Part shown: in pieces, positions 54,194 to 62,227 of the stretch | Numbering within the stretch: position 1 is the stretch's first letter | Layout: each line of letters opens with the position of its first letter | Source: Streptomyces sp. NA04227 | GTDB taxonomy: Bacteria > Actinomycetota > Actinomycetes > Streptomycetales > Streptomycetaceae | Direction: 5' to 3' | Assembly (NCBI RefSeq): GCF_013364195.1 | Contig: NZ_CP054918.1 | Coordinates: 4,577,001 to 4,641,000 of the forward strand | Length of the DNA: 64,000 nt | Position numbers and translations under genes: made by a program | The notes under the pieces: generated by a model | What the model was told of the DNA's origin: nothing | Database searches by the model: none | The model's input: the letters and a program-made list of their open reading frames with translations, nothing else

Positions 54194-55242
54194 GCCGTCG
54201 CCCGGGTGGAGTCGCCGGATGCCAGGCGGGTGGCGATGAGCAGGCCGTTCGAGGAGACGGTGTCCACCGGCAGCCGCTCGGGCTCGCTGAACCCGGCCTC
54301 GACCAGCCAGGCGGCGTACTCGGCGGCCGTGTAGTTGCGGCCCACCGTGTTCACCAGCATGTTGAGGCTCATCATCGCGGCGTCGTACGGCCCGGACTTG
54401 TCGTCGTCGACGAGCAGTTCGTTGATGATGATCCGCCCGCCCGGAGCCAGCGCACGGTGGGCCTTGCGCAGCAGGGACCGGCACTCCTGGGGCTGCCAGT
54501 CGTGCAGGATCATGGAGAGGAAGACGGTGTCGTAGCCCTCGGGCAGTTCCCGGGTGAGGAAGTCGCCGGGGATCGCGGAGACGCGGTCGCGCAGGTCGGC
54601 CTCGTCGATCTTCGCCTCCGCCAGCTCGCAGACGGCGGGCAGGTCGTAGACGCCGATCTCCAACTGCGGGTTCTTCCGGGCGAATTCGATGGCGTACGCG
54701 CAGATGCTGCCGCCGACGTCGAGCAGCCGCTTGCTGTCGGACAGGTCGAGTACGCCCGCGATCACGGAGGCCGAGTGGCGGGAGAGCGAGTGCATGGCGC
54801 CCTGCATCATGCGGACCCGCTCGGGGTCGGACTCGAACGCCGTCTTCTGGGCGGCCGGGTCCCAGGTCACCGGCTGGTTGGACCGGACGGCTTCGTCGAG
54901 TCGGCCCCAGCCGTCGTACGAGCGGCGGTTCACCTGGTGGATGAAGCCGCCGAAGTACTGCTCCTTGCCCTTCACCAGGAACGCGTCGGCGACCGGGGCG
55001 TTGCCGAACGTGCCGTCCCGTACTTCGAGCAGGCCCAGCGAGGCGTTCGCGGTGAGCAGCATCTCGACCGGACGGCGCGCGCAGCCCAGGTGGTCGGCCA
55101 CCTCGCGCACCGTCAGGGGCCCGCGCTCGGCGAAGAGCGTGAAGAGGTCGAAGTCGTGGGCGACCGCGAGCGCCTTGAACGCCCAGGGGCCCATGCACAT
55201 TTCGAGAAGGCCGCGCGGCGACTCGGTTGTCTGCGTGAACAC
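54190..55242 (-). CDS. Dimerising O-methyltransferase (Methyltransf_2)
   Basis: A 350-residue enzyme. The N-terminal dimerisation helix domain (residues 1-100: FKALAVAHDFDLFTLFAERG, LTVREVADHLGCARRPVEML) is followed by the SAM domain: SKRLLDVGGSICAYAIEFAR (motif I), QLEIGVYDLPAVCELAEAKI, YDTVFLSMILHDWQPQECRS with the catalytic His, and GGRIIINELLVDDDKSGPYD. This is the plant/actinomycete O-methyltransferase type. Start GTG 55242 has AGGAGA at 8-nt spacing; a longer frame to 55314 lacks a ribosome site. It is the first gene of the rppA operon. Confidence 0.9.
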   Translation of the reverse strand: MFTQTTESPRGLLEMCMGPWAFKALAVAHDFDLFTLFAERGPLTVREVADHLGCARRPVEMLLTANASLGLLEVRDGTFGNAPVADAFLVKGKEQYFGGFIHQVNRRSYDGWGRLDEAVRSNQPVTWDPAAQKTAFESDPERVRMMQGAMHSLSRHSASVIAGVLDLSDSKRLLDVGGSICAYAIEFARKNPQLEIGVYDLPAVCELAEAKIDEADLRDRVSAIPGDFLTRELPEGYDTVFLSMILHDWQPQECRSLLRKAHRALAPGGRIIINELLVDDDKSGPYDAAMMSLNMLVNTVGRNYTAAEYAAWLVEAGFSEPERLPVDTVSSNGLLIATRLASGDSTRATA

Positions 55243-55595
55243 GTCGTTGATCTCCTGACAACTCTCGTGAGGGAAGAACTGGTTGCCCACGTCGGCGCGC
55301 GGCACTGGGCGCACCGGATCAGGCCTTTCGCGTAGGGCTGCGAACCAGCGCCGTGAACGAGGGCCGTATTCGAATGGCTGAACACTTGGTGGGGAACCGT
55401 CTGGATAATTGCCGTTACCTCCGCATATTCATGCGGCATGGTTGGCGATTCACCCGGATGCCCGGGGCGCGGAGATGTGCCAAGGGGCGCGAGGGATGCG
55501 GAGAGACAGATGTGCGCCGGGCGGAAGCGCCCGGCGCACACGGGAGTTGGGCCCTGATCGGGACTGGTGGGCCTGGTCAGGACCGGCGAGCTCGG
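55243..55595. other. Promoter region of the type III PKS operon
   Basis: About 350 bases without a credible gene. AT-rich from 55360 to 55440, which is where the operon promoter should lie; the palindrome at 55421-55436 is within it. The rest toward 55595 is GC-rich. Confidence 0.4.
55421..55436. promoter_or_regulatory. Palindrome in the AT-rich PKS operon promoter region
   Basis: CCGCAT (55421-55426), ATTC, ATGCGG (55431-55436) lies about 180 bp upstream of the O-methyltransferase GTG. It could be an operator; no cluster regulator is seen nearby. Confidence 0.35.
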
Positions 55596-56012
55596 TCAGC
55601 CCTGCTGCTCGGTGATGTCGACCATCCATGTGATGCCGAACTTGTCGGTGCACATGCCGAAGACATCGCCCCACATCTGCTTGTCCAGGGGGACGCTCAC
55701 CGTGCCGCCGTCGGACAGCTTCTCCCAGTAGCCGCGCAGGTCGGCCGCGTCGTCGCCGCTCACGCTCACCGTGATGTTGTTGCCCTGCGTGCTCTCCATG
55801 CCGGGCGGGCTGTCGGCGCCCATCAGCGTGAAGCCCTTCGGGGTCTCAAGCATGGCGTGCATGATCTTGTCGTCGTAGCCGGGAGGCGCCTCGGGGCCGA
55901 CGCTGCCGTAGGTGTTGAGGGACAGTTCGCCGCCGAAGATGCCCTGGTAGAACTCCATGGCTTGCTTCGCGTCGCCGGAGAAGCTGATGTACGGGTTGAG
56001 GCGAGAGGCCAC
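55596..56012 (-). CDS. VOC-superfamily (PhnB-like) protein
   Basis: A 138-residue vicinal-oxygen-chelate protein: LNPYISFSGDAKQAMEFYQG, IFGGELSLNTYG, HAMLETPKGFTLMGADSPPG, VSVPLDKQMWGDVFGMCTDK, FGITWMVDI. This is the PhnB/YfcA-like DUF3500-unrelated glyoxalase fold, often annotated as a glyoxalase/bleomycin-resistance-like protein, with metal ligands only partly conserved; activity is unknown. Start GTG 56012 has AAAGGA 6 nt upstream. It is convergent-free: its neighbours are the PKS operon upstream on the same strand's far side and a secreted peptidase reading the other way. Confidence 0.85.
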   Translation of the reverse strand: MASRLNPYISFSGDAKQAMEFYQGIFGGELSLNTYGSVGPEAPPGYDDKIMHAMLETPKGFTLMGADSPPGMESTQGNNITVSVSGDDAADLRGYWEKLSDGGTVSVPLDKQMWGDVFGMCTDKFGITWMVDITEQQG

Positions 56013-56291
56013 TTTCGGTCCTTTCGTGACGGTATGTCGGGTGTGCGGCAGCCTATGCGCGGTGGGGGCGGAGGGGCGGCAGACCGGTGGCAGCGGGTCG
56101 GAGGGCGGGGCGGCGGACAGGGCGGCGGTCACCGAGCGTCAACTGCTCCCGTGCGGCCGTCCGTTGAGCCGGCCGAGCGTATTCGGTCACCGTCGTCCCC
56201 CGTATCCCGTAGTAACTCTGGACACCGCTTGACATGCGTCTGACAATCACGCTGATTCACCTTTCCCCCACAAGGTCGAAGCGAGGTCGTC

Positions 56292-57725
56292 GTGAAGAAA
56301 CTTCTCTACGGGTCCGTCGTGGCGCTCACCGCCACCGCGGCCGCGGTACTGGGAGCCGGGCCCGGCGTGGCCACCGGCTCGGACGGTGACAGCGGCGGTC
56401 GCGGCAGCGCGGGCAGCAGCGCCGCCGCCGGCGACCACGCCGCCTACGTCTACCGGATCGCCGACGGGGCGAAGCTCCCGCCCGCACAGCTCGCCACGTT
56501 CGACCTCCTGGAGGACCGCGACGGGAACGACCTGTTCGTACTCGGCGACGCGCGTACCGCCGCGACGCTGAAGGACGCCGGTCTGAAGGCCACCCTGGAA
56601 CAGCGGATGGCGGCGGCTCCCAAGGAGTCGCCCAAGCGCAGCGGCCAGGCCCCGCACCTGACGCGCAAGGTCGCCGAGGAGACGTACTACGGCGGCTACC
56701 GCACCGTGAACGCCCAGTACGCGCACCTGGACAAGGTCGCGCAGGACCACGCCGACCTGGCCACCGTGGTCGACTTCGGCGACTCGTGGCGCAAGTCCAG
56801 CGGCGCGCAGAACGGCTACGACCTCAAGGCGATCTGCCTGACCAAGAAGGGGGACGGCGACTGCGAGCTGAAGCCCGGTTCGACGAAGCCGCGCTTCCTC
56901 GTCCAGGCCCAGGTGCACGCCCGCGAGCTGACCACCGGCGAGATGGCCTACCGGTGGATCGACCACCTGGTGAACGGCTACGGCAAGGACGAGACCGTCA
57001 CCAAGCTGCTCGACTCGCGTGAGATCTGGGTGGTGCCGATCGGCAACCCGGACGGCGTGGACATGGTCCAGCAGGGCTTCATGGGCGGCAGCTCCGGCCT
57101 GCAGTGGCACCGCAAGTCCGCCAACGACACCGGGAGTCCGTCCGGCGGCTGCGCCGAGAACTCCTTCTCCGGCGACGGCATCGACCTCAACCGCAACAAC
57201 TTCAGCCACTGGGGCGGCCCGGGCACCAGCTCCGACCCGTGCAATCAGACCTTCAAGGGCCTGTCCTCGGAGTCCGAGGTCGAGAACAAGGCACTGCACG
57301 GCCTGTACCGGAACCTGTTCCCGGACACCCGCGCCGAGGGCGACGGCACCGCCGCCGACGCCGGCACCAAGGGCATGTTCGTCACCATGCACAGCTACTC
57401 GAACATGGTCCTGTTCCCCTGGGGCGCCGGGCAGTCCACCGGCAACGACGCCGCCCTGCGCGCCATGGGCAAGGAAATGGCCACCCTCGCGGGCGGCTGG
57501 GAGTACGGCCAGCCCGGCGAGATCCTCTACGAGGTCAGCGGCTCGCACGACGACTCGCTCTACGACGACCTCGGCGTCCCGAGCTTCACCTGGGAGGTCG
57601 GCCCGAGCGGCGGCACCTGCGGCGGCTTCCACCCGAAGTACACCTGCCAGGACGGCTTCTGGGACCAAGTCAAGCCGATGCTGACCTACGCGGCGGAGAA
57701 GGCGGAGGCGCCGTACGGGTCCTGA
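56292..57725 (+). CDS. Secreted M14 zinc carboxypeptidase
   Basis: A 477-residue exported metallopeptidase. Signal: MKKLLYGSVVALTATAAAVL then GAGPGVATG. A propeptide runs to about residue 130. The M14 domain has LVQAQVHARELTTGEMAYRW (zinc His and Glu in HARE), WVVPIGNPDGVDMV, GIDLNRNNFSHWG (substrate Arg/Asn), FVTMHSYSNMVLFPWG (third zinc His) and SFTWEVGPSGGTCGGFHPKY with the catalytic Glu. It resembles Streptomyces carboxypeptidase T/SG and should trim peptides outside the cell. The GTG 56292 start has GAGG upstream. Confidence 0.93.
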   Translation: MKKLLYGSVVALTATAAAVLGAGPGVATGSDGDSGGRGSAGSSAAAGDHAAYVYRIADGAKLPPAQLATFDLLEDRDGNDLFVLGDARTAATLKDAGLKATLEQRMAAAPKESPKRSGQAPHLTRKVAEETYYGGYRTVNAQYAHLDKVAQDHADLATVVDFGDSWRKSSGAQNGYDLKAICLTKKGDGDCELKPGSTKPRFLVQAQVHARELTTGEMAYRWIDHLVNGYGKDETVTKLLDSREIWVVPIGNPDGVDMVQQGFMGGSSGLQWHRKSANDTGSPSGGCAENSFSGDGIDLNRNNFSHWGGPGTSSDPCNQTFKGLSSESEVENKALHGLYRNLFPDTRAEGDGTAADAGTKGMFVTMHSYSNMVLFPWGAGQSTGNDAALRAMGKEMATLAGGWEYGQPGEILYEVSGSHDDSLYDDLGVPSFTWEVGPSGGTCGGFHPKYTCQDGFWDQVKPMLTYAAEKAEAPYGS

Positions 57726-57766
57726 GGTGACCGATGAGGCCGAGGTGACCGAGTGACCGAGTGACC

Positions 57767-57801
57767 GAGGGGCGCGTACGGGCTTTCCGTGCGCGCCCCT
57801 C
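57767..57801. terminator. 15-bp hairpin terminator between convergent genes
   Basis: GAGGGGCGCGTACGG (57767-57781) pairs with CCGTGCGCGCCCCTC (57787-57801), one G-U pair, GCTTT loop. It lies 41 bp after the peptidase stop, within TGACCGAG repeats (57727-57768), and also serves the transporter gene coming the other way. Confidence 0.8.
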
Positions 57802-57842
57802 GTGCCGTTCGGTCGGCTCGGTCCGTTCGGTCCGGTCCGTCC

Positions 57843-59360
57843 TCAGGCCATCCCCGACAGCGCCCCCGCCTCGCCCTCTCCGTCGTGCTTCGGTGCCTGG
57901 CGGGTGACGAGGGTGCCCGCGACGACGGCGGCCAGGAGCAGGACTCCCGAGGCCCACCACAGGGCGACGGTGTAGCCGTGGACCACGCCCTCGCGTGCGA
58001 TCTCCCGGCCGACGCGGCGCCGCTCGGCGGGGTCGGCGGGCAGATGGGCGGCGATCCAGTGGCTGGAGGTGGTGGTGGCGATGGTGTTGAGGAGCGAGGT
58101 GCCGATCGAACCGCCCACCTGCTGGGCCGTGTTGACGGTCGCCGAGGTCACCCCGGAGTCCTGCGGGCGTACCCCCTGGGTGGCGGTGGCCATCACCGGC
58201 ATGAAGGTCAGACCCATGCCGAGGCCGATCAGGAGCATCGGCGGCAGGACGTGGCTCGTGTAGTCGCTGTGCACCGTGAGCCGGGTGAGGAGGGCGAGCC
58301 CGGCGGAGCCGAGGAGCATGCCGGGGACCATGAGCATGCGCGGCGGGACGTGGTGCAGCAGCCGGGCGCTGATCTGGGTGGAGCCGATGATGATGGCCGC
58401 CGTCATGGGCAGGAAGGCGACGCCGGACTTCAGCGGCGAGTAGCCGAGGATCGTCTGCAGGTAGAAGGTCATGAACAGGAACAGGCCGAACAGGCCGATC
58501 ATGGCGAGGGCCATGGTCAGGAAGCTGCCCGCGCGGTTGCGGTCGCGGATGATGTGCAGCGGCAGCAGCGGGTTGCGCGCCCTGGTCTGCCACCACACGA
58601 AGCTCGCGAGCAGCACGGCCGCCGTGCCGAGCAGCCCGAGCACCAGGCCGTCCGACCAGCCGTGCGACTCGGCCTCGCTGAAGCCGTAGACCAGGCAGAC
58701 CAGACCGCCGCAGCCGAGCAGCACTCCGGGTACGTCGAGGCGTGCCTCGCGGTGGCCGGGCCGGTCGTGCAGCAGGGTCACCGCGCCGAGGGCGGCGATG
58801 GCCGCGATCGGGATGTTCACGTACAGGCACCAGCGCCAGTCGAGGTACTCGGTCAGTACGCCGCCCATGATCAGGCCGATCGCCGCGCCGCCGCCCGCGA
58901 TGGCGCCGTAGATCCCGAAGGCCTTGCCGCGTTCCTTGGGGTCGGTGAACGTCGTGGTGAGCAGGGACAGCGCGGACGGCGCGAGGACGGCGGCGAAGGC
59001 GCCCTGCAAGGCGCGCGCGCCGAACAGCATCCCCGCGCTGCTGGCCGCCCCGCCGATCGCCGAGGCGGCGGCGAAGCCGATCAGTCCGAAGACGAAGGTG
59101 CGTTTGCGGCCGACGTAGTCGGCGATACGGCCACCGAGCAGCAGCAGTCCGCCGAAGGCGAGCGTGTAGGCCGTGATGACCCACTGCCGGTTGCCGTCGG
59201 AGATGCCCAGCTCGCGCTGGGCCGAGGGCAGCGCGATGTTCACGATCGTGGCGTCGAGCACCACCATGAGCTGCGCGAGCGCGATGACGACCAGCGCCCA
59301 CCAGCGGTGGACGTCCTGGGTGGGCTGCGGTGCTTGCTCATCCGTTCGAGTGGCAGACAC
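57843..59360 (-). CDS. DHA2-family (EmrB/QacA-type) MFS drug efflux pump
   Basis: A 505-residue 14-TM transporter. ALVVIALAQLMVVLDATIVN is TM1 with the D1 motif LDxTIVNIALP; WVITAYTLAFGGLLLLGGRI, ADYVGRKRTFVFGLI is motif A; APSALSLLTTTFTDPKERGK precedes GIYGAIAGGGAAIGLIMGGV, the antiporter motif C. Many such pumps export antibiotics or quaternary ammonium compounds. The start GTG 59360 is the first in-frame start; the ribosome site is weak. No divergent TetR gene is present, unlike most family members. Confidence 0.92.
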   Translation of the reverse strand: MSATRTDEQAPQPTQDVHRWWALVVIALAQLMVVLDATIVNIALPSAQRELGISDGNRQWVITAYTLAFGGLLLLGGRIADYVGRKRTFVFGLIGFAAASAIGGAASSAGMLFGARALQGAFAAVLAPSALSLLTTTFTDPKERGKAFGIYGAIAGGGAAIGLIMGGVLTEYLDWRWCLYVNIPIAAIAALGAVTLLHDRPGHREARLDVPGVLLGCGGLVCLVYGFSEAESHGWSDGLVLGLLGTAAVLLASFVWWQTRARNPLLPLHIIRDRNRAGSFLTMALAMIGLFGLFLFMTFYLQTILGYSPLKSGVAFLPMTAAIIIGSTQISARLLHHVPPRMLMVPGMLLGSAGLALLTRLTVHSDYTSHVLPPMLLIGLGMGLTFMPVMATATQGVRPQDSGVTSATVNTAQQVGGSIGTSLLNTIATTTSSHWIAAHLPADPAERRRVGREIAREGVVHGYTVALWWASGVLLLAAVVAGTLVTRQAPKHDGEGEAGALSGMA

Positions 59361-59500
59361 ACGGACAGGACAACACGGGACGGTACGGGGCGCATCCGGG
59401 GATGCGGGGCCTGGTCGGGGTGGCGGGGAGGGAGCCTTTCGGAGGGGGTCCCGAGGGGCGGGAGGGAGTCCGGAGGGGGCCCGGTGGGGGTTCGGTGGGA

Positions 59501-59560
59501 GTCCGGAGGCGCCCCTCCGGTGGGGGTCCGGAGGCGCCCCTCCGGTGGGGGTCCGGAGGG
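59501..59560. repeat. 25-bp direct repeat with hairpin units
   Basis: GTCCGGAGGCGCCCCTCCGG plus TGGGG occurs at 59501-59525 and 59526-59550, with a third partial copy. Each unit contains CCGGAGG/CCTCCGG, a self-complementary stem. It lies between two genes on the same strand, 14 bp past the oxidoreductase stop. Confidence 0.85.
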
Positions 59561-59573
59561 GCGGGCGGCTGGG

Positions 59574-60632
59574 TCAGCTGCGTGACGGGTCGGTGTCCGG
59601 TTCCGGTGTGGACTCCGGTCGCGGCCCCGGTTCCAGGACGACCTTGCCGACGGTCGCGCGGTGCTCCAGGTCGTGGTGGGCGCGGGCGGCCTCGGCGAGG
59701 GGGTAGCGCTGGACGGCGGGGCGCAGGCGTCCGGCGGCGCCGTGGTCGAGGGCGCGCAGTTCGAGGGTGCGGATCGGGTTGTCGGTGCCCGTGAGGCTCA
59801 GCATCTTCGGGCCGAGCACCTGCTCGGAGGTGATGCCGCGGGCGCTCAGGTACTCCTCGTCGAGCGCGAGCCCGGCGTCCTCGGCGCCGATGCCCTCGGC
59901 GGACCAGCCGAAGACCAGATGCCGCCCGCCGGGTACGAGCAGGTCGACGGCGGCCCGTGCGGCGTCCCCGCCGACACCGTCGTAGAGGAGGGTCACGCCG
60001 CTGGTGCCCAGTTCGGCGCGCAGTTCGCGCGGCCACTCGGGCCGGGTGTAGTCGACGGCGATGTCGGCGCCGTTCGCCGCCACGAGCGCCGTTTTACGGG
60101 GCCCGCCCGCGAGGCCGACCACCCGCGCCCCGGCGTTCTTCGCGTACTGCACGAGCAGCGTGCCGAGCCCGCCGGCCGCCGCGGGCACCAGGACCACGTC
60201 GTCCGGGCCGGGCTCGGCGAACTGCACGATGCCCATGGCGGTCCGCCCGGTGCCGATGAGGGCGACGGCCCCCGCCGGGTCGAGGCCGGACGGGATCTCG
60301 TGCAGCCGGTCCGCCTCGGTGACGGCCAGCTCGGCGTAGCCGCCCGGGGCGAAACCGAGGTGCGCGACGACCTGCTTGCCGAGCCAGGACGGGTCGGTCC
60401 CGGCACCGAGCCCGGTCACGGTTCCGGCGATCTCACGGCCGGGAATCGTGGGCAGCTCCGGCAGTTGCGGGAGCGGCCCCCGCACACCGCTACGGATCGC
60501 CGTGTCGAGCAGGTGCACACCTGCGGCGGCCACGGTGACCAGGACCTGCCCGGGACCCGGCTCGGGGTCGGCGACCCGCTCGTGGCGGAGGTTCTCGGCG
60601 GGACCGAAGTCGTGGAGCCTGATCGCGTACAT
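59574..60632 (-). CDS. Zinc-free quinone oxidoreductase (MDR family), SoxR target
   Basis: A 352-residue medium-chain reductase. It starts MYAIRLHDFGPAENLRHERV, with GQVLVTVAAAGVHLLDTAIR and the quinone-reductase core GFAPGGYAELAVTEADRLHE; VVLVPAAAGGLGTLLVQYAK is the NADPH AxxGxxG loop. No zinc-site Cys/His cluster. It should reduce quinones one or two electrons with NADPH, a defence against redox-active metabolites. ATG 60632 has GGAGAG 8 nt upstream. The promoter contains a SoxR-type box with 19-bp spacing; a quinone oxidoreductase (SCO4266) is a known SoxR target in S. coelicolor, and the location fits. Confidence 0.9.
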   Translation of the reverse strand: MYAIRLHDFGPAENLRHERVADPEPGPGQVLVTVAAAGVHLLDTAIRSGVRGPLPQLPELPTIPGREIAGTVTGLGAGTDPSWLGKQVVAHLGFAPGGYAELAVTEADRLHEIPSGLDPAGAVALIGTGRTAMGIVQFAEPGPDDVVLVPAAAGGLGTLLVQYAKNAGARVVGLAGGPRKTALVAANGADIAVDYTRPEWPRELRAELGTSGVTLLYDGVGGDAARAAVDLLVPGGRHLVFGWSAEGIGAEDAGLALDEEYLSARGITSEQVLGPKMLSLTGTDNPIRTLELRALDHGAAGRLRPAVQRYPLAEAARAHHDLEHRATVGKVVLEPGPRPESTPEPDTDPSRS

Positions 60633-60688
60633 GTCCGGTTCTCTCCGTCCGTGCTGCTTCACTTCACTGCTCTTCTCTTGCCGGAACA

Positions 60689-60719
60689 ACTGTTCAACCT
60701 CAAGTTCGGTTCAGGTCAA
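60689..60719 (-). promoter_or_regulatory. SoxR-type promoter with 19-bp spacer
   Basis: On the minus strand TTGACC (60719-60714) and AACAGT (60694-60689) are separated by 19 nt, the long spacer typical of MerR-family activation. Within it ACCTCAA-GTTCGG-TTCAGGT (60697-60716, plus strand) is an inverted repeat with one mismatch, resembling the SoxR box CCTCAAG-N-CTTGAGG. Confidence 0.65.
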
Positions 60720-60810
60720 GGCCTTTCGGGGCCGGGGCATTTGGCGAGCCGGGGCGTTGTCAGTGGCGGGGTGCACCATGGCGGCATGGAACGGGTAAGG
60801 CGGTGAGGCA

Positions 60811-61518
60811 ATGACGGATGAGAAGACGGAAGGGAAAACGGCGAAGGCGGGGAAAGTCGTGAAGGTCGTGAAGGCGGCCCGGCGGCCCGAAGTGCGGATT
60901 CCGCCGCTCGTCGGTTTCGCGGAGGGCGCGCTGCGGCCCGACGGGGACTACGACGGGGTCGACTTCGCCGGACTCGACCTCTCCGGCCAGGACGGCGGCG
61001 GCGCGCGCTTTTTGGACTGCGCGCTCACCGACTGCGGTCTGGACGAGACCCGGCTGCGCAAGGCGCGTCTGATCGACTCGCGTCTCACCGGCGTACGGGG
61101 CGTCGGTACGGACCTGGCGGAGGCGGGCCTCCGGGACGTCGAAGTGGGCGAACCGCGCCTGGGGGGCGTCCAGTTGCACGGTGCCTCGCTGGAGCGCGTG
61201 TGGCTGCGCGGCGGCAAGCTCGACGTCCCGAACCTGCGCGGCGCCCGCCTGCGCGACGTCGTCTTCGAGGGCTGCGTACTGGTCGAGCCGGACTTCCAGG
61301 GCGCCACCCTGGAACGCGTCGAGTTCGTCGACTGCGTACTGCGCGACGCCGACTTCACCGCCGCCCGCCTCACCGACGTCGACCTGCGCACGGCAGCGGA
61401 ACTCGGCATCGCCCGCGGTGTGGAATCCCTCTCGGGCGCCGTGGTCAGCCCCACCCAACTCCTGGACCTGGCACCGGTGTTCGCGGCGCAGTTGGGGGTG
61501 CGGGTGGCGGAGGCCTGA
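60811..61518 (+). CDS. Pentapeptide-repeat protein
   Basis: A 235-residue protein. After a Lys-rich leader, residues about 45-200 are pentapeptide repeats of the A(D/N)LXX type: YDGVDFAGLDLSGQDGGGAR, FLDCALTDCGLDETRLRKAR, GTDLAEAGLRDVEVGEPRLG, VFEGCVLVEPDFQGATLERV, LRDADFTAARLTDVDL. These fold as a right-handed square helix and some, such as MfpA and Qnr, mimic DNA and block gyrase or protect it from quinolones. The repeats here are rather degenerate. It is divergent from the SoxR-controlled reductase, and the ATG 60811 start is clear. Relation to a target is unknown. Confidence 0.9.
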   Translation: MTDEKTEGKTAKAGKVVKVVKAARRPEVRIPPLVGFAEGALRPDGDYDGVDFAGLDLSGQDGGGARFLDCALTDCGLDETRLRKARLIDSRLTGVRGVGTDLAEAGLRDVEVGEPRLGGVQLHGASLERVWLRGGKLDVPNLRGARLRDVVFEGCVLVEPDFQGATLERVEFVDCVLRDADFTAARLTDVDLRTAAELGIARGVESLSGAVVSPTQLLDLAPVFAAQLGVRVAEA

Positions 61519-61573
61519 CGAAGGAGGGGGAGGGGCCGAGGGGGCGGGCCCAGAGAGGCGCGCCGACTCGGAG

Positions 61574-62071
61574 TCAGACGCGCGGGAAGCGTGCCTGGAG
61601 GTCCCAGATCGCCGGGTTCTCGCCGAGGTCCTCGTGCAGGTCGCACAGATCGGCGAGGACGTCCTGGAGGAAGTCCCGGCTCTCGCGGCGGAGTTCGGCG
61701 TACGCGAAGCTCAGCGCGGGCTCGTCGGCCGGGGCGAAGTCCGCCTCGATGTCGACCCAGCCGAAGCGCCGCCGGAAGTACAGCCGGTCGCTCGACTCGG
61801 TGAAGTCGAACTCCGCGTACTGGGGCCGGGCCGCGCGGCTGCCCAGGGGATCCCGGTCGAGTTGCTCGACGATGTCGCACAGCGCCCAGGCGAAGTCGAG
61901 TACGGGCACCCATCCCCAGGCTGTGGACAGTTCCCGGTCCGCCTTGGTGTCCGCGAGATAGACGTCGCCCGAGAAGAGGTCGTGGCGCAGGGCCCGTACG
62001 TCGGCGCGGCGGTAGTCGGTCTGCGGAGGATCCGGGAACCGGGTGGAGAGGGCGTAGCCGATGTCGAGCAC
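61574..62071 (-). CDS. Conserved hypothetical protein with possible start defect
   Basis: A 165-residue protein beginning VLDIGYALSTRFPDPPQTDY, with LFSGDVYLADTKADRELSTA, WVPVLDFAWALCDIVEQLDR, SSDRLYFRRRFGWVDIEADF and ENPAIWDLQARFPRV. It is compact, acidic and without signal, so cytoplasmic; I cannot name a family with certainty. The only in-frame starts are GTG 62071 and a distant GTG, and neither has a Shine-Dalgarno. Just upstream an ATG (62087-62085) is one base out of frame, and in-frame codons read HATIVD, so a one-base loss at an original ATG-GCG is possible. Confidence 0.6.
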   Translation of the reverse strand: MLDIGYALSTRFPDPPQTDYRRADVRALRHDLFSGDVYLADTKADRELSTAWGWVPVLDFAWALCDIVEQLDRDPLGSRAARPQYAEFDFTESSDRLYFRRRFGWVDIEADFAPADEPALSFAYAELRRESRDFLQDVLADLCDLHEDLGENPAIWDLQARFPRV

Positions 62072-62212
62072 GTCGACGATGGTCGCATGTGTGCGGGCGG
62101 GCTTCGCACGGAGTACCGGGACGGGCGGCACGGGCCGGCGGCCGGAGTGCCGGGACGGGCGGCAGGGACCATCGGCCGGAGTCGACGCCGCGCGGCGCCT
62201 CGGGGGCGCCCT

Positions 62213-62227
62213 TACGATCCTGACGTG
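62213..62227 (+). promoter_or_regulatory. Leaderless-type -10 before the M1 peptidase
   Basis: TACGAT (62213-62218) ends 6 nt before the GTG start (62225) with no ribosome site between, as for a leaderless transcript. Confidence 0.35.
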
